Made by a program: the position numbers and the translations under genes
Part shown: positions 24,895-37,097 of the stretch, piece after piece
Layout: each line of letters starts with the position of its first letter
Position numbering within the stretch: position 1 is the stretch's first letter
The notes under the pieces: model-generated
Databases searched by the model: none
Told to the model about the DNA's origin: nothing
The model's input: the letters and a program-made list of their open reading frames with translations, nothing else
Assembly (NCBI RefSeq): GCF_963677845.1
Contig: NZ_OY782498.1
Span: forward strand, 3,231,518-3,295,517
Source of the DNA: an uncultured Pseudodesulfovibrio sp.
GTDB taxonomy: Bacteria; Desulfobacterota; Desulfovibrionia; Desulfovibrionales; Desulfovibrionaceae
Reading direction: 5' to 3'
Length of the DNA stretch: 64,000 bases

Positions 24895-26163
24895 TCATCC
24901 AAATATAATTTTGTCGCGGCCGGTATCCTTGGCTTTATATAAAGCCTGATCCGCCCGCTTCACTAATTCATCGCCTGTCTCTCCAGGTGTGTGCATAACA
25001 ACGCCAAAGCTGGCCGTAATCCTTCTTGGAACACCAGTAAAGGCAAAATGCTTGACTGCCAAGCGCAGTCTCTCCGCCACCTTGATAGCGCGCTTCTCCC
25101 CAGTGCCAGGAGACAGGACGATGAATTCTTCTCCGCCCCAGCGGGCCAAAACATCTCCATCCCGAACCTGATCCCGAACCAACTGAACCATTTCACGCAG
25201 GACTGTGTCGCCAACGTCATGACCATACGTGTCATTGACGGATTTAAAGTGGTCAATATCGAACATGATCAGCCCAAAAGCCGTATCAGTCCCTCTCAAA
25301 CGGCTCAATTTTTCCATCAGACTGCGTCGATTAAATGCTTTGGTCAAAGGGTCGGTTGACGCTTCTCCCTGAAAATAAACCCGCTCATCTTCCAAATCAC
25401 TTATATCCTGAAACGAAAAAAGCCGCATATCCGTGCCCGGAAACTGGTTGAAAGTCACACTAAAAACCCTTGGCCGTGAACCAGGATTTCGTGGGTTCTC
25501 TATGTGCAGCACATGATCGCGATCAACCGGGTCATTGACCATTGATTCAATCCATTTGTGGGGATGGCCTTCATACATCTCATTATTTTGTTGTAGAATA
25601 AAATCTTCCAACCCCATGTCCAGAGCACACGCACTTTCTGCTGCATCCAGACCAAGAAAAATACGTAAAGGCTGGTTCATGTATGTCACATCAACTCCAT
25701 CCACCAACAAAGCTGGGCCAGGGAAAAAATCAAGCAATCGATACAGGGAGTAATCTGCCTGAGCCATGCGCCGAGCCATGGAAATATCTCGTGCGCACTG
25801 CATGACCGCTTCACGGAGTTGCGAGCCATCCACAGGAAGCCTGAAAAACTTGTCAACGCCCAACTCTACGGCCTGTACCAGCCCGTATGGAGCATATGAA
25901 CCAAAGGTGACGATTACCTTAAGATCTGGCGTGGATTCACGGACTTCTTGCAGAAGATGTAAACCGTCCAGCTGATCAATATTCAAATCCATGATCAGAA
26001 TTTCCGGCTTGAGATCATGAAACAACCGCAATCCTTCACGGCCATTCGAGGCCCCATGGATATAGGCGTTTCCACCTTCCAGCAAATCCACCATACGTTT
26101 GCGCTCAAGGTTATCGCCTTGAACCACAAGAATATTCAAAAGAGACTTCCCGTTCAACTGCAT
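24895..26163 (-). CDS. REC-PAS-GGDEF diguanylate cyclase
   Basis: A 422-residue response regulator. The N-terminal receiver has LIMDLNIDQLDGL with the phospho-acceptor Asp near residue 58. A PAS-like region (about 140-250) follows, then a GGDEF domain with DIDHFKSVNDTYGHDVGD, active-site GGEEF, and the RDGD inhibitory I-site 5 residues earlier. It should make cyclic di-GMP and be feedback inhibited. GGAGCAAAC precedes ATG 26163. It follows fabI by 11 bp, so they probably share a transcript. No cognate kinase is adjacent. Confidence 0.92.
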   Translation of the reverse strand: MQLNGKSLLNILVVQGDNLERKRMVDLLEGGNAYIHGASNGREGLRLFHDLKPEILIMDLNIDQLDGLHLLQEVRESTPDLKVIVTFGSYAPYGLVQAVELGVDKFFRLPVDGSQLREAVMQCARDISMARRMAQADYSLYRLLDFFPGPALLVDGVDVTYMNQPLRIFLGLDAAESACALDMGLEDFILQQNNEMYEGHPHKWIESMVNDPVDRDHVLHIENPRNPGSRPRVFSVTFNQFPGTDMRLFSFQDISDLEDERVYFQGEASTDPLTKAFNRRSLMEKLSRLRGTDTAFGLIMFDIDHFKSVNDTYGHDVGDTVLREMVQLVRDQVRDGDVLARWGGEEFIVLSPGTGEKRAIKVAERLRLAVKHFAFTGVPRRITASFGVVMHTPGETGDELVKRADQALYKAKDTGRDKIIFG

Positions 26164-26174
26164 GGCGTTTGCTC

Positions 26175-26939
26175 CTACACACCCATGATATTGTAACCGG
26201 AATCCACAAATACGATGTCTCCGGTGGTACCGGAAGAAAGATCAGAAGCAAGATACAAGGCGCATTTCCCTACGTCGTCGATGGTAATATTTCGATGCAA
26301 GGGAGCTTTTTCCTCGATACGACCAAGGATGGATTTGAACCCGGATATACCCGAAGCGGCCATGGTTTTGACCGGCCCAGCGGAGATGGCATTGATACGT
26401 ATTCCGGCTTCCCCCAAATCTACGGACAGATAACGCACACAGGCCTCAAGCGCAGCCTTGGCCACGCCCATGGCGTTGTAGTTGGCAACCACCTTGCCCG
26501 CACCGTAATAGCTGAGTGTCAGGACGGAACCACCCTTGTTGAGCAATTTTTCATACGCACGACACAGGGCAACCAATGAAAACGAAGAAACATCCAGAGC
26601 GACTTTATATCCTTCACGGCTGGTGTCTATAAACCGCCCCTTGAGATCTTCGCGGTTGGCGTAGGCGATGGAGTGGACCAGAATATCCACGTCCCCCCAT
26701 TGCTCTTCCACAAGCTGTGCACCGTCCGCAATCTCTTCGTCCGAAGTCACGTCACACTTGAACATGAACTCGCCTCCAAGCTCCTTACAGATCGGTTCCA
26801 GCCTGCGCTTGATCGGGTCCGCCGCATAACTGAAGGCAATACGTGCCCCATGTTCCTTGAACTGCTTAGCGATGCCGTAGGCAATTGAACGATCGTTAAC
26901 AACACCGAAGATAAGAGCTTTCTTTCCTTCCAAAAGCAT
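26175..26939 (-). CDS. fabI: Enoyl-[acyl-carrier-protein] reductase (NADH)
   Basis: A 254-residue FabI, which reduces enoyl-ACP in fatty acid synthesis. VVNDRSIAYGIAKQF is the nucleotide loop of this atypical SDR, HSIAYANREDLKGRF the substrate region, and SYYGAGKVVANYNAMGVAKA holds the catalytic Tyr and Lys. GGAGAACG precedes the ATG. The Gly-to-Ser-type triclosan resistance position cannot be judged without alignment. Surrounded by minus-strand genes from 30.7 kb down to 24.9 kb. Confidence 0.96.
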   Translation of the reverse strand: MLLEGKKALIFGVVNDRSIAYGIAKQFKEHGARIAFSYAADPIKRRLEPICKELGGEFMFKCDVTSDEEIADGAQLVEEQWGDVDILVHSIAYANREDLKGRFIDTSREGYKVALDVSSFSLVALCRAYEKLLNKGGSVLTLSYYGAGKVVANYNAMGVAKAALEACVRYLSVDLGEAGIRINAISAGPVKTMAASGISGFKSILGRIEEKAPLHRNITIDDVGKCALYLASDLSSGTTGDIVFVDSGYNIMGV

Positions 26940-26980
26940 ACGTTCTCCTTTTGCTGGCTCTCAGTGTACCTACGTTGCGC

Positions 26981-28141
26981 CTATATGGCTGCGAAAACCT
27001 TTTCCAAAATTTGTGCGCTGTTAGGCCCACCATTCAGATCAAGACCAAGTGGAGCGGCTTCCTTGTCCAAAGCTTCAGCCATATGGGAAGCGAGAAGGGT
27101 AGGTTCAAGGTCGTCGGAAGTAATAACACGCAGGCCGCCTTTTTCCTCGATACGCCGTGCTCGCATATTCTGCTCACGATTCTGAAGGAAAGGATACATC
27201 AACCCAAAGGTGTTGGTCGCCAACAAGTTCATGGTAGTGTTGTATCCGCCAAGCGACACAGACAGACGCGCCAATTCCAGATAGGCCAGGAATCGTTTGG
27301 TGAACCGTTTGACTGTGATGTGCTCGTAAGCTTCCGCTTGTTCCTGCAATTCCTGAAAATGCTCTTCCGTTGCATAGGGGCCGGTAAACATGACCAGTTT
27401 GTGAGGATGGGTTTCATTGAGCTTTGGCGAAGCCCCCATAACGCCGGTAAGCATGTCATGCCCGATATGCCCGCCGCCCACGGATGTAACGATAAGCGGG
27501 GTGTCACCCAGATTCAATTCCTTGGCCAGAGTCGCCGTCTGAACCGGATCCGACTGACGCGCCACGTAGCCGGTATAATGGACTTCCGGTACGATCCCGT
27601 CCACGCCGGGGAACGTTTCATCGAGCTTTACCAGATTCGGATCGGAATGAACCAGTACATGGTCAAAATTGGGATTCAGGTAGCCGTGGACACGTTCAAC
27701 CTGTCGCTTCATGTCGTCCTTTTCCACCAGAATATCCCGCACGCTACACACAGCCTTACACTTGCCGTATTCACCCTTGCGGACTTTCTTCAGGATGGGC
27801 AGCAGCTCAAAACGAAATTTCTTACGGCCAAACGGAAATAGTTCGACCATGAAAATATCCGGCTGATATTCAGCCATTATTTCCTTGAACTGACGCAGGC
27901 GACGGACCAGAACCTCATCGACCTCGGCGCCTTCCTCCAACGGAATAAACCGGGTGAATTTTGAATCCATCATCAAGCCGGGGAGCTGAATCTGTGTCAT
28001 GTTTGCAGGCGGATCGAAATCCACCTTGGCACCGCCTGTCACCAGAATAACCTCATGGTCCTTAAGCCCCTTGACGATTTCAAGCGAACGAAACATATGG
28101 CCCACGCCAAGGACGTGCTGACAATAAAAAACAATACGCAT
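26981..28141 (-). CDS. GT-B glycosyltransferase (MurG-like)
   Basis: A 386-residue GT-B-fold protein of the predicted-glycosyltransferase group with MurG-like C-terminal half. FYCQHVLGVGHMFRSLEIVK opens the N-terminal domain; VTSVGGGHIGHD is the hinge and donor loop, and SLGGYNTTMNLLA is the usual Gly-rich UDP-binding segment. Acceptor and donor sugars are unknown. Its ATG directly follows the stop of the phosphatase gene, and fabI lies 41 bp downstream. Confidence 0.8.
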   Translation of the reverse strand: MRIVFYCQHVLGVGHMFRSLEIVKGLKDHEVILVTGGAKVDFDPPANMTQIQLPGLMMDSKFTRFIPLEEGAEVDEVLVRRLRQFKEIMAEYQPDIFMVELFPFGRKKFRFELLPILKKVRKGEYGKCKAVCSVRDILVEKDDMKRQVERVHGYLNPNFDHVLVHSDPNLVKLDETFPGVDGIVPEVHYTGYVARQSDPVQTATLAKELNLGDTPLIVTSVGGGHIGHDMLTGVMGASPKLNETHPHKLVMFTGPYATEEHFQELQEQAEAYEHITVKRFTKRFLAYLELARLSVSLGGYNTTMNLLATNTFGLMYPFLQNREQNMRARRIEEKGGLRVITSDDLEPTLLASHMAEALDKEAAPLGLDLNGGPNSAQILEKVFAAI

Positions 28142-28735
28142 TTACAGCTCCATATTGAATTGGCCGGGAGCCAACTCATTTTCCAGACATTCGATACGAT
28201 GCAGTCGGTACGATTCAAGGGGCGTGGGTTCATTGGGCATGAACTCCAAGCCGGTCAGGGCATAGGCCAGACACTTGAGCACGCCGTTATGGGTAACAAC
28301 CAGCACGGATTTGTCAGGATGCTCCTCGGAAAAATCAATAAGCGCATCACAGGCACGCATAAGGACATCATTGCGGCTTTCGCCCTTGGGAGGACAAAAA
28401 TCAAAACCCTTGTATTCCTGCTGCTTCACCTGCTTCCTGATCTGCTTCAAATCTTCCTTGGTCAACCCGGTCCATTCACCCCAATCCTGCTCACCGAGGC
28501 GGGGGTCTTCATGTATGGGCAACCCAAGTGTTTCATTGATGATCGTGGCTGTTTCCTTTGCCCGCCCAAGAGAGCTGGTCAGGATACACTGAAGCCCGCC
28601 GTCAGCCAATGTTTCAGCCCATTTTCGAGCCATCTCACGGCCCACATCACTCAAGGGAATATCTTCTGTCCCCTGAATACGAGACTCCCGATTCCAATCG
28701 GTCATCCCATGGCGCATACAAAAATATGTGGTCAT
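28142..28735 (-). CDS. Histidine phosphatase family protein
   Basis: A 197-residue phosphoglycerate-mutase-like phosphatase. FCMRHGMTDWN carries the phospho-accepting His of the RHG motif, SSLGRAKETATII the second Arg region, and VVTHNGVLKCLAY the second catalytic His. These enzymes remove phosphate from small molecules such as alpha-ribazole phosphate or sugar phosphates. It overlaps the upstream glycosyltransferase gene by 4 bp, so it may act on a sugar phosphate in that pathway (inference). Confidence 0.88.
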   Translation of the reverse strand: MTTYFCMRHGMTDWNRESRIQGTEDIPLSDVGREMARKWAETLADGGLQCILTSSLGRAKETATIINETLGLPIHEDPRLGEQDWGEWTGLTKEDLKQIRKQVKQQEYKGFDFCPPKGESRNDVLMRACDALIDFSEEHPDKSVLVVTHNGVLKCLAYALTGLEFMPNEPTPLESYRLHRIECLENELAPGQFNMEL

Positions 28736-29847
28736 TGTGTGGCTCCATTGCGCACAATGTCTTCCATAATGCGCATCATTTCTCGATAATTATTTTGTGT
28801 ACTATGTACGTCTCGGACATAGGTGGCGCATTGCGCTGCCAATTCGTTACGCAAGACAGGATTCAAGGCCAATTGCCTGACGCCTGAAGTAAAATCTCTA
28901 TACGTTGCATTGGTAATTAATCCGGTCTGTTCGTGTGCCACCACCATGGGCGCACCTTCGTCGTCAGTGGCCACTACTGGAAGGCCACACATCTGGGCTT
29001 CCAAATAAACCATACCCAAACTTTCCTTCAGCCCGGGGAAAGCGAACATGTCACCCGCACTAAAAATAACCCCAAGTTTCTGACGATCAACCATACCCAA
29101 AAAGCGGACCCGCTCGCCAAGCAGTTCTTTGGCCCGTTCTTCCAGTTGAGTGCGGCACGGCCCGTCACCGCCTACTATCAACGTGATGTCCTGACCTTCG
29201 GCAACAAGCTCGGCGCAGGAATCAAACAACCAACGTAATCCCTGTTCCTTGACGCCTGGTCGCATCATGGCAACGGTCACAATGACAACAGAATCACCTG
29301 TCGACCATTTTTTCCGCAACTGCGCACCGGCTACCGCATCCTGTTTGAGCAATCCTTTCGGCACCCCTGGCTGAATAGCTGTGTACCGAGACTGCGGGAG
29401 CAGCTTGGCACAACCACGTACATCATTCTTTCGATTACAAAAGATGTGGTCAGCCTGAAGCATGGATTTTTTGTTCAGCATATACCCCGGCCATGTCGCT
29501 ATTTTTTTCCCACGATTCTCTGCATAACTCGCCTGAATAATGAAATAAGGCATATTCAAACGACGAGTTGCAGTCGGTCCAAAAACGTCAGGAACCTTGT
29601 AATATGAGCCAAATGTCAGCCAACAGTCTGCACCTTTGGCTGCACTGGTCATACGGTCTACAGCCAGAAATCCACCAGGCCACAAAGCTGGCTTGCGATA
29701 AATATTCTTGGCCGGAAAAAAGGGGAGGGCACAAATGTCATGTCCCAGTTCACGAAGGGTATCCAAAAGATCACGCGCAATAGTCACGTCGCCGGAGACA
29801 GACGGATTATCAAGCGGCTTGAACGGGGTGCACAAGGCGATCTTCAC
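28732..29847 (-). CDS. Glycosyltransferase family 4 protein
   Basis: A 371-residue GT-B enzyme of the GT4 type: C-terminal LIVGGDGPCRTQLEERA, VRFLGMVDRQKL and FPGLKESLGMVYLEAQMCG (E-x7-E region) are characteristic. The start is GTG 29847. It begins a group of three tightly packed genes (glycosyltransferase, phosphatase, glycosyltransferase) which probably build one glycan or glycolipid. No signal peptide, so it acts at the cytoplasmic face. Confidence 0.88.
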   Translation of the reverse strand: MKIALCTPFKPLDNPSVSGDVTIARDLLDTLRELGHDICALPFFPAKNIYRKPALWPGGFLAVDRMTSAAKGADCWLTFGSYYKVPDVFGPTATRRLNMPYFIIQASYAENRGKKIATWPGYMLNKKSMLQADHIFCNRKNDVRGCAKLLPQSRYTAIQPGVPKGLLKQDAVAGAQLRKKWSTGDSVVIVTVAMMRPGVKEQGLRWLFDSCAELVAEGQDITLIVGGDGPCRTQLEERAKELLGERVRFLGMVDRQKLGVIFSAGDMFAFPGLKESLGMVYLEAQMCGLPVVATDDEGAPMVVAHEQTGLITNATYRDFTSGVRQLALNPVLRNELAAQCATYVRDVHSTQNNYREMMRIMEDIVRNGATQ

Positions 29848-29923
29848 TGATAACTCTCAGGTTGCTTACTGTAAGAAGAAAAAGACTACATCAAAGCCGT
29901 CTATTCGTGAACCAACCATAAAA

Positions 29924-30748
29924 TCAATTCTTGGGTGGAACCAATGGAATGGGCTTCTTTGGTACATCCGGCAAATTAGCCAATCGGGATTCCACAACCC
30001 GCCGATTCGGATAAGTGTCCACTATAGACTCCAGCAATTCTCTTGCCTTGGCATGATTCCGGTCATTTTCATAGATATCAGCCAGCAAAAAGATCGAAAG
30101 AGCGCGTGTTTCTTTGGGAACACCCTGCAAATTAAGCAATGTTTCAAGAGCATTTTTCGCCTGTGACCAACTGGAAATAAAACTGTAGCTTTGGGCCAGT
30201 TCATACAGGCATTGAGCCTTGTCATTGATATTATCAGCACTGTCAGCGCAATATTGCAACGTGGCCGCCACCTGACCATAATTACCCATATCCCGATACA
30301 ATCGTGCCATGCGCAACTGTGTTTGTGTTGTCTTATCAGGAAATTCTGCTGCATGAAGCAAACATTTTTCAAATGATTCTATGGCTTTTGGCTTATTTCC
30401 AAGCACAGAATACACTTCACCAAGCTGGTACATAATTTTCCAGCCTTCTTCCTGATCATCACCAAGTTCCAGATACATGGCTTCAAGGAGAACCACAGCC
30501 CGGTCATATTCCCCTTTGACCGTCACGGCTATTTCACTCAACCGCTCCCATGCTTCCTTACGAAAGATTCCTTGTGGTGCAGCTTGCAAATACCGTTCGT
30601 ATTCCTTTTCCGCTTCGAGATAGAATCCCTTGGAATAGGACGTACGGGCCCGCTCAATGTCATCGCTCCCCGGGGCTGGCTCAGTGGAACATCCGCCCGC
30701 ACCCAACAGGGATACAAAAAGAAATATGATAAAAAGTAAACGCTTCAT
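29924..30748 (-). CDS. TPR-repeat lipoprotein
   Basis: A 274-residue protein. A lipoprotein signal ends at LLGAGGCS, so the Cys near residue 20 is lipidated. The rest is helical with at least five tetratricopeptide-like pairs (ARTSYSKGFYLEAEKEYERY, GEVYSVLGNKPKAIESFEKC, and others) and a Pro-rich tail. Such proteins scaffold envelope complexes. BamD is an alternative, but the length and tail are not typical. It lies between gyrA and the glycosyltransferase group. Confidence 0.8.
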   Translation of the reverse strand: MKRLLFIIFLFVSLLGAGGCSTEPAPGSDDIERARTSYSKGFYLEAEKEYERYLQAAPQGIFRKEAWERLSEIAVTVKGEYDRAVVLLEAMYLELGDDQEEGWKIMYQLGEVYSVLGNKPKAIESFEKCLLHAAEFPDKTTQTQLRMARLYRDMGNYGQVAATLQYCADSADNINDKAQCLYELAQSYSFISSWSQAKNALETLLNLQGVPKETRALSIFLLADIYENDRNHAKARELLESIVDTYPNRRVVESRLANLPDVPKKPIPLVPPKN

Positions 30749-30778
30749 ACCGCCCCTTTACAACCACATAAAAAACAC

Positions 30779-30917
30779 CCTCTCACTTTCCCCCAACTTT
30801 CGCGAAGCGCGACACAAAGTTATGGAAAGTAGAGGGTATGAGGGTCGGGAGAATGAAATCGATACCCTTTTTAAGGTCTTTCGATTTCATTCTCCCGTTC
30901 GCCTGCGGCGTCCCCCT
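30779..30917 (-). repeat. G element, copy 3, with a rewritten hairpin
   Basis: Inverted relative to copies 1 and 2. Reading the minus strand it begins GACGCCGCAGGCG, then 16-bp perfect arms (30881-30896 with 30847-30862; GGGAGAATGAAATCGA) and the tail ACCCTCTACTTTCCATAACTTT with GCGCTTCGCGAAAG. The stem sequence is unlike the other copies but still fully paired. It abuts the gyrA stop codon. Confidence 0.75.
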
Positions 30918-33365
30918 TTATGATTGTTTCTCAGTGAGTTCTTCGTCGTCATCCATGACCAGATCGAAACCGGCCACCTTGTTGTCGGCATCCATACGTA
31001 CCAGACGCACGCCCTGTGTGGCGCGACCTCGTGTCTGGCTGACTTCCGATACGGACATACGGATAACCTTGTTCTGCGTGGTGAGCAGAATCACGTCATC
31101 GGATTCATTGACCATGCGTGCACTGATGACCTTGCCGGTCTTGTTAGTGAGACGCATGTTCAAGATTCCCTTACCGCCACGAGTCTGGCTGCGATATTGA
31201 TCGATTGATGTCCGCTTACCAAATCCGCCTTCGGATACTGTTAGCAACTGATCGCGGTCAACATCACCAGTAACAACACACGCCACAACTTCATCGTTGG
31301 GCCTGAGTGCCATACCCTTGACGCCTGCAGTGGCACGACCCATTGGCCGGGCATCGTTGATATTGAATCGAATAGCGGAACCATCTCGGCTCGCAAGAAT
31401 GCAATCCACATCCCGATCCAATTCACGAACAGTCATGAGTTCGTCACTATCACGCAGATTCACGGCCCTGATGCCGGTCGTACGACAATTGGCATACAAA
31501 CCAATGGAAGAACGCTTGATCATGCCCTTCTTGGTCACGAACAGGAAGAACCGGTCATCGTCGAATTCACGCAACGACAAGCAGGTTGCAATATGCTCAT
31601 CTTTCTCCAGTGGCAGCAGATTGTTCACATGCCCGCCTTTGGCGTAACGACTTCCTTCGGGAACCTGATGGACCTTGATCTTGAACATCTTACCGAAGTT
31701 CGTAAACAGAACCAGATGCTGGTGATTGGTGGTCAACATGAAGGTATGAATGAAGTCACCGTCACCGGTCTGAACGCCGGCAATTCCCTTACCACCACGT
31801 CGCTGCGCCGTGTAGTTGGACAGCGGAGTACGCTTGATATAGCCACGTCTGGACAGGGTGATGACAGTCTCTTCATCAGGAATGAGATCTTCAATATCAA
31901 TGGAATCGAGATCTGCCATAAGCAGTTCGGACTTACGCGGTGTGGCGTAATTTTCCTTAATCTCGATCAGTTCGTCGCGAATGACGCCCTTGAGAACGTC
32001 ATCGTTATCAAGAATGGATCTGAAGTATTCAATCTTTTTCATGAGTTCAGCCAGTTCTTCAAGCAGCTTGTCCTGCTCCAAACCAGTGAGCTTCTGAAGA
32101 CGCATATCCAAAATGGCCTTGGCCTGAATCTCGGACAACTCGAAGCGATTCATAAGAGAATTACGGGCTTCTTCTGGCGATTTGGATGCGCGAATAAGCT
32201 TGACCACTTCGTCGATATTATCAAGAGCGATACGCAAACCTTCCAGAATGTGGACGCGCTTTTCGCACTTATCAAGATCGAACTTGGTCCGACGAATAAT
32301 CACCTCGCGGCGATGATCCAGGAAGTATTTGAGTACTTCCTTCAAATTCAACAGCATGGGACGTTTACCAACAACAGCCATCATATTGATACCGAAGCTG
32401 GTTTCCAACGGGGTGAATTTGTAAAGAGAATTGATAATGATGTCGGCAATGGCACCGCGTTTCAGATCAAGAACGATACGAATACCGTTACGATCTGATT
32501 CATCACGCAGGTCTGAAACACCTTCGACTTTCTTCTCATGCACCAATTGGGCAATTTTCTCGACCAATGTGGATTTATTGAGAGCAAAAGGAATTTCCTT
32601 GATGACGATCCGCTCTTTCTTCCCCTTATTGGCTTCTTCCTTTTCCACAATACCGCGCATTTTGATCGAACCGCGGCCTGTGGTGTAGGCGTCAATTAGT
32701 CCCTGACCACCGAATACGGTGCCGCCAGTGGGGAAATCCGGGCCTTTTACAAATCCCATCATGGATTCAACAGAACAATCCGGATTATCCAGCAAATGTA
32801 CGGAACCATCAATAAGTTCACCCAGATTGTGGGGCGGAATATTGGTAGCCATACCAACTGCAATACCGGTTGTACCGTTCAACAAAAGGTTCGGTACTTT
32901 AGTAGGCAGGACAGATGGCTCCTGCATCGTATTGTCATAGTTAGGATTAAAATCAACAGTCTGTTTCTCAATATCACCGAGAAATTCGCCGCACAATTTG
33001 GCCATACGTACTTCAGTGTAACGCATGGCAGCCGCGGAGTCGCCGTCAATGGAACCGAAGTTACCCTGACCATCCACCAACATGTCGCGCATAGAGAAGT
33101 CCTGGGCCATACGGACCAAGGCATCATAGACTGCGGAGTCACCATGCGGGTGGTATTTACCGATGACGTCACCGACCACACGAGCGGATTTCTTATAGGC
33201 TCGATTGTGGTAGTTACCCAGATCGTGCATGGCGAATAAAATACGCCTGTGAACGGGTTTAAGCCCGTCGCGCACGTCCGGGATGGCGCGTCCTATGATA
33301 ACAGAGAGGGAATACTCAAGATAACTTTTCTTGAGTTCACTTTCGATGGTAATCGTATCACTCAT
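30918..33365 (-). CDS. gyrA: DNA gyrase subunit A
   Basis: An 815-residue GyrA, the breakage-reunion subunit that introduces negative supercoils with GyrB. The quinolone region reads [18 protein letters not shown] with the wild-type Ser and Asp; MRYTEVRM holds the catalytic Tyr. QRRGGKG is the GyrA box that separates gyrase from topoisomerase IV, and the C-terminal part is the six-blade beta-pinwheel. The acidic tail is short. GAGGCAAAC precedes the ATG. It is 15 bp downstream of gyrB. Confidence 0.99.
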   Translation of the reverse strand: MSDTITIESELKKSYLEYSLSVIIGRAIPDVRDGLKPVHRRILFAMHDLGNYHNRAYKKSARVVGDVIGKYHPHGDSAVYDALVRMAQDFSMRDMLVDGQGNFGSIDGDSAAAMRYTEVRMAKLCGEFLGDIEKQTVDFNPNYDNTMQEPSVLPTKVPNLLLNGTTGIAVGMATNIPPHNLGELIDGSVHLLDNPDCSVESMMGFVKGPDFPTGGTVFGGQGLIDAYTTGRGSIKMRGIVEKEEANKGKKERIVIKEIPFALNKSTLVEKIAQLVHEKKVEGVSDLRDESDRNGIRIVLDLKRGAIADIIINSLYKFTPLETSFGINMMAVVGKRPMLLNLKEVLKYFLDHRREVIIRRTKFDLDKCEKRVHILEGLRIALDNIDEVVKLIRASKSPEEARNSLMNRFELSEIQAKAILDMRLQKLTGLEQDKLLEELAELMKKIEYFRSILDNDDVLKGVIRDELIEIKENYATPRKSELLMADLDSIDIEDLIPDEETVITLSRRGYIKRTPLSNYTAQRRGGKGIAGVQTGDGDFIHTFMLTTNHQHLVLFTNFGKMFKIKVHQVPEGSRYAKGGHVNNLLPLEKDEHIATCLSLREFDDDRFFLFVTKKGMIKRSSIGLYANCRTTGIRAVNLRDSDELMTVRELDRDVDCILASRDGSAIRFNINDARPMGRATAGVKGMALRPNDEVVACVVTGDVDRDQLLTVSEGGFGKRTSIDQYRSQTRGGKGILNMRLTNKTGKVISARMVNESDDVILLTTQNKVIRMSVSEVSQTRGRATQGVRLVRMDADNKVAGFDLVMDDDEELTEKQS

Positions 33366-33380
33366 TCGTTTGCCTCAAAC

Positions 33381-35777
<2,397 letters not shown>

Positions 35778-36947
35778 TTATGCGTTTTCCTCTGTGTAGT
35801 AAGTCTCTTCCTGGATCATCATGGGCATGACGATCACCTGATAGTCTTTGTCATCCACGCCGGTCAGGCCGCAGGGGGCCTCAGTACCGGTCAATGTGAA
35901 TTTAACACTATCGGAATTGAAATGGTTCAGGATCTCAATGAGATTCCTGGTTGGAAAGGCGATACGCTGCATGTCGCCATTAAACGTGGCATCAATGGAT
36001 TCCCGCGCAGTTCCTGTTTCCTGCCCCTGAGCAGAAATCGTTACTTCGGAACCATCAAAGGCAAAATACGCGCACCTGTTGGAATCAGTGTTGAACAGAG
36101 CAACACGGGACAGGGCATCTACTAAATCCAGCCTATTCACTTCCAGTGTTGATACGGAATCGTCACCCAACTTTGCCAAAAAATTATTATAATTCGGGTA
36201 CTGATAGTAGGACAGGGGCAACGTGAAGGTTTCACGCTTATCACCAGTACGGAAAAACAGTCGCTTGTCAGAGATGGCCAGCTCGATTTCATCAGCGGTC
36301 AGCCACTTCTTCAACTCGGTGAGATACTTCTTCTGGATGAGGATACCATCTTCAGGAAGCATGGCGTAAATATCATCGTTTACGAAGTTGAGCATGGAGA
36401 ACTGGTGGCCGTTCAAACCGCAGACCTCGACCTTTTTCTCACCCATGACTTCACGTGGTGCCATATATATACAGGCAATAGCTTCCATGGAATCTTCATC
36501 GGAAATGCAAAAGGATATCTTGTCGATGATCTCATGCAGGAAATCACCGGACCAGAAGACTGTCCCATTATCAGGGAAACTGGAAAATTTCTGAAACCAT
36601 TCAGGATCATTCACCGGGAATTTGTATTTTCTTGCTTTCTGTTCCACCAGGACATTCTGGTTTTCTTCGTCCGTGTGAATAGTCAGTTCTCCCTGACCAC
36701 TTTTGAGCTGTTTGACCAGATCATAAAATGCACGTCCCTGAACACCGGCAAGACCTTCGCCCTCCAAGGCGGCCGGGTAGGATCCCATGAATTCAAGATT
36801 GGAGTCCGTGCTCATGATATTCAAATTTCCATTTTCGCATTGCAACCAGATCGTGCGAAGGAATGCGGCGCCTGTTTTGGCCGGGATAATGTTGGCCGAC
36901 TTCTGGAGCCCTTCAATGATTTCATCTCTGTTCACTTTCAGAAACAT
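35778..36947 (-). CDS. dnaN: DNA polymerase III subunit beta (sliding clamp)
   Basis: A 389-residue clamp of three repeated domains of about 125 residues. FLKVNRDEIIEGLQKSANII opens it and the C-terminal end FNSDSVKFTLTGTEAPCGLT plus VIVMPMM matches the clamp end. AAAGGAGAT precedes the ATG. It lies 150 bp after dnaA, the canonical order. Confidence 0.98.
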   Translation of the reverse strand: MFLKVNRDEIIEGLQKSANIIPAKTGAAFLRTIWLQCENGNLNIMSTDSNLEFMGSYPAALEGEGLAGVQGRAFYDLVKQLKSGQGELTIHTDEENQNVLVEQKARKYKFPVNDPEWFQKFSSFPDNGTVFWSGDFLHEIIDKISFCISDEDSMEAIACIYMAPREVMGEKKVEVCGLNGHQFSMLNFVNDDIYAMLPEDGILIQKKYLTELKKWLTADEIELAISDKRLFFRTGDKRETFTLPLSYYQYPNYNNFLAKLGDDSVSTLEVNRLDLVDALSRVALFNTDSNRCAYFAFDGSEVTISAQGQETGTARESIDATFNGDMQRIAFPTRNLIEILNHFNSDSVKFTLTGTEAPCGLTGVDDKDYQVIVMPMMIQEETYYTEENA

Positions 36948-37009
36948 AAATAATATCTCCTTTATTGTGATTTATTAGGTCGGTTCCTTTGTTCCTAAGT
37001 AGTCTAACA

Positions 37010-37036
37010 TGCGTAAATATTATGTTTTTTTACGCA
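37010..37036. other. Inverted repeat in the dnaA-dnaN gap
   Basis: TGCGTAAA and TTTACGCA, perfect 8-bp arms with an 11-nt spacer. No T-run follows on the minus strand, so a dnaN promoter operator or a DnaA-related site is as likely as a terminator. Confidence 0.35.
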
Positions 37037-37097
37037 CACCCACTGTGTCTAATTTGGAACCTTTTTTTCGTAAAATGGTCTTAATTCACGTTTGTCA

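Noticed and set aside
31593-32498. 301-residue plus-strand frame opposite gyrA
   Set aside because: Complement of a conserved essential gene with no separate translation signal.
37010-37036. Terminator between dnaA and dnaN
   Set aside because: The hairpin has AT-rich arms and no T-run on the minus strand, so it was listed only as an inverted repeat.
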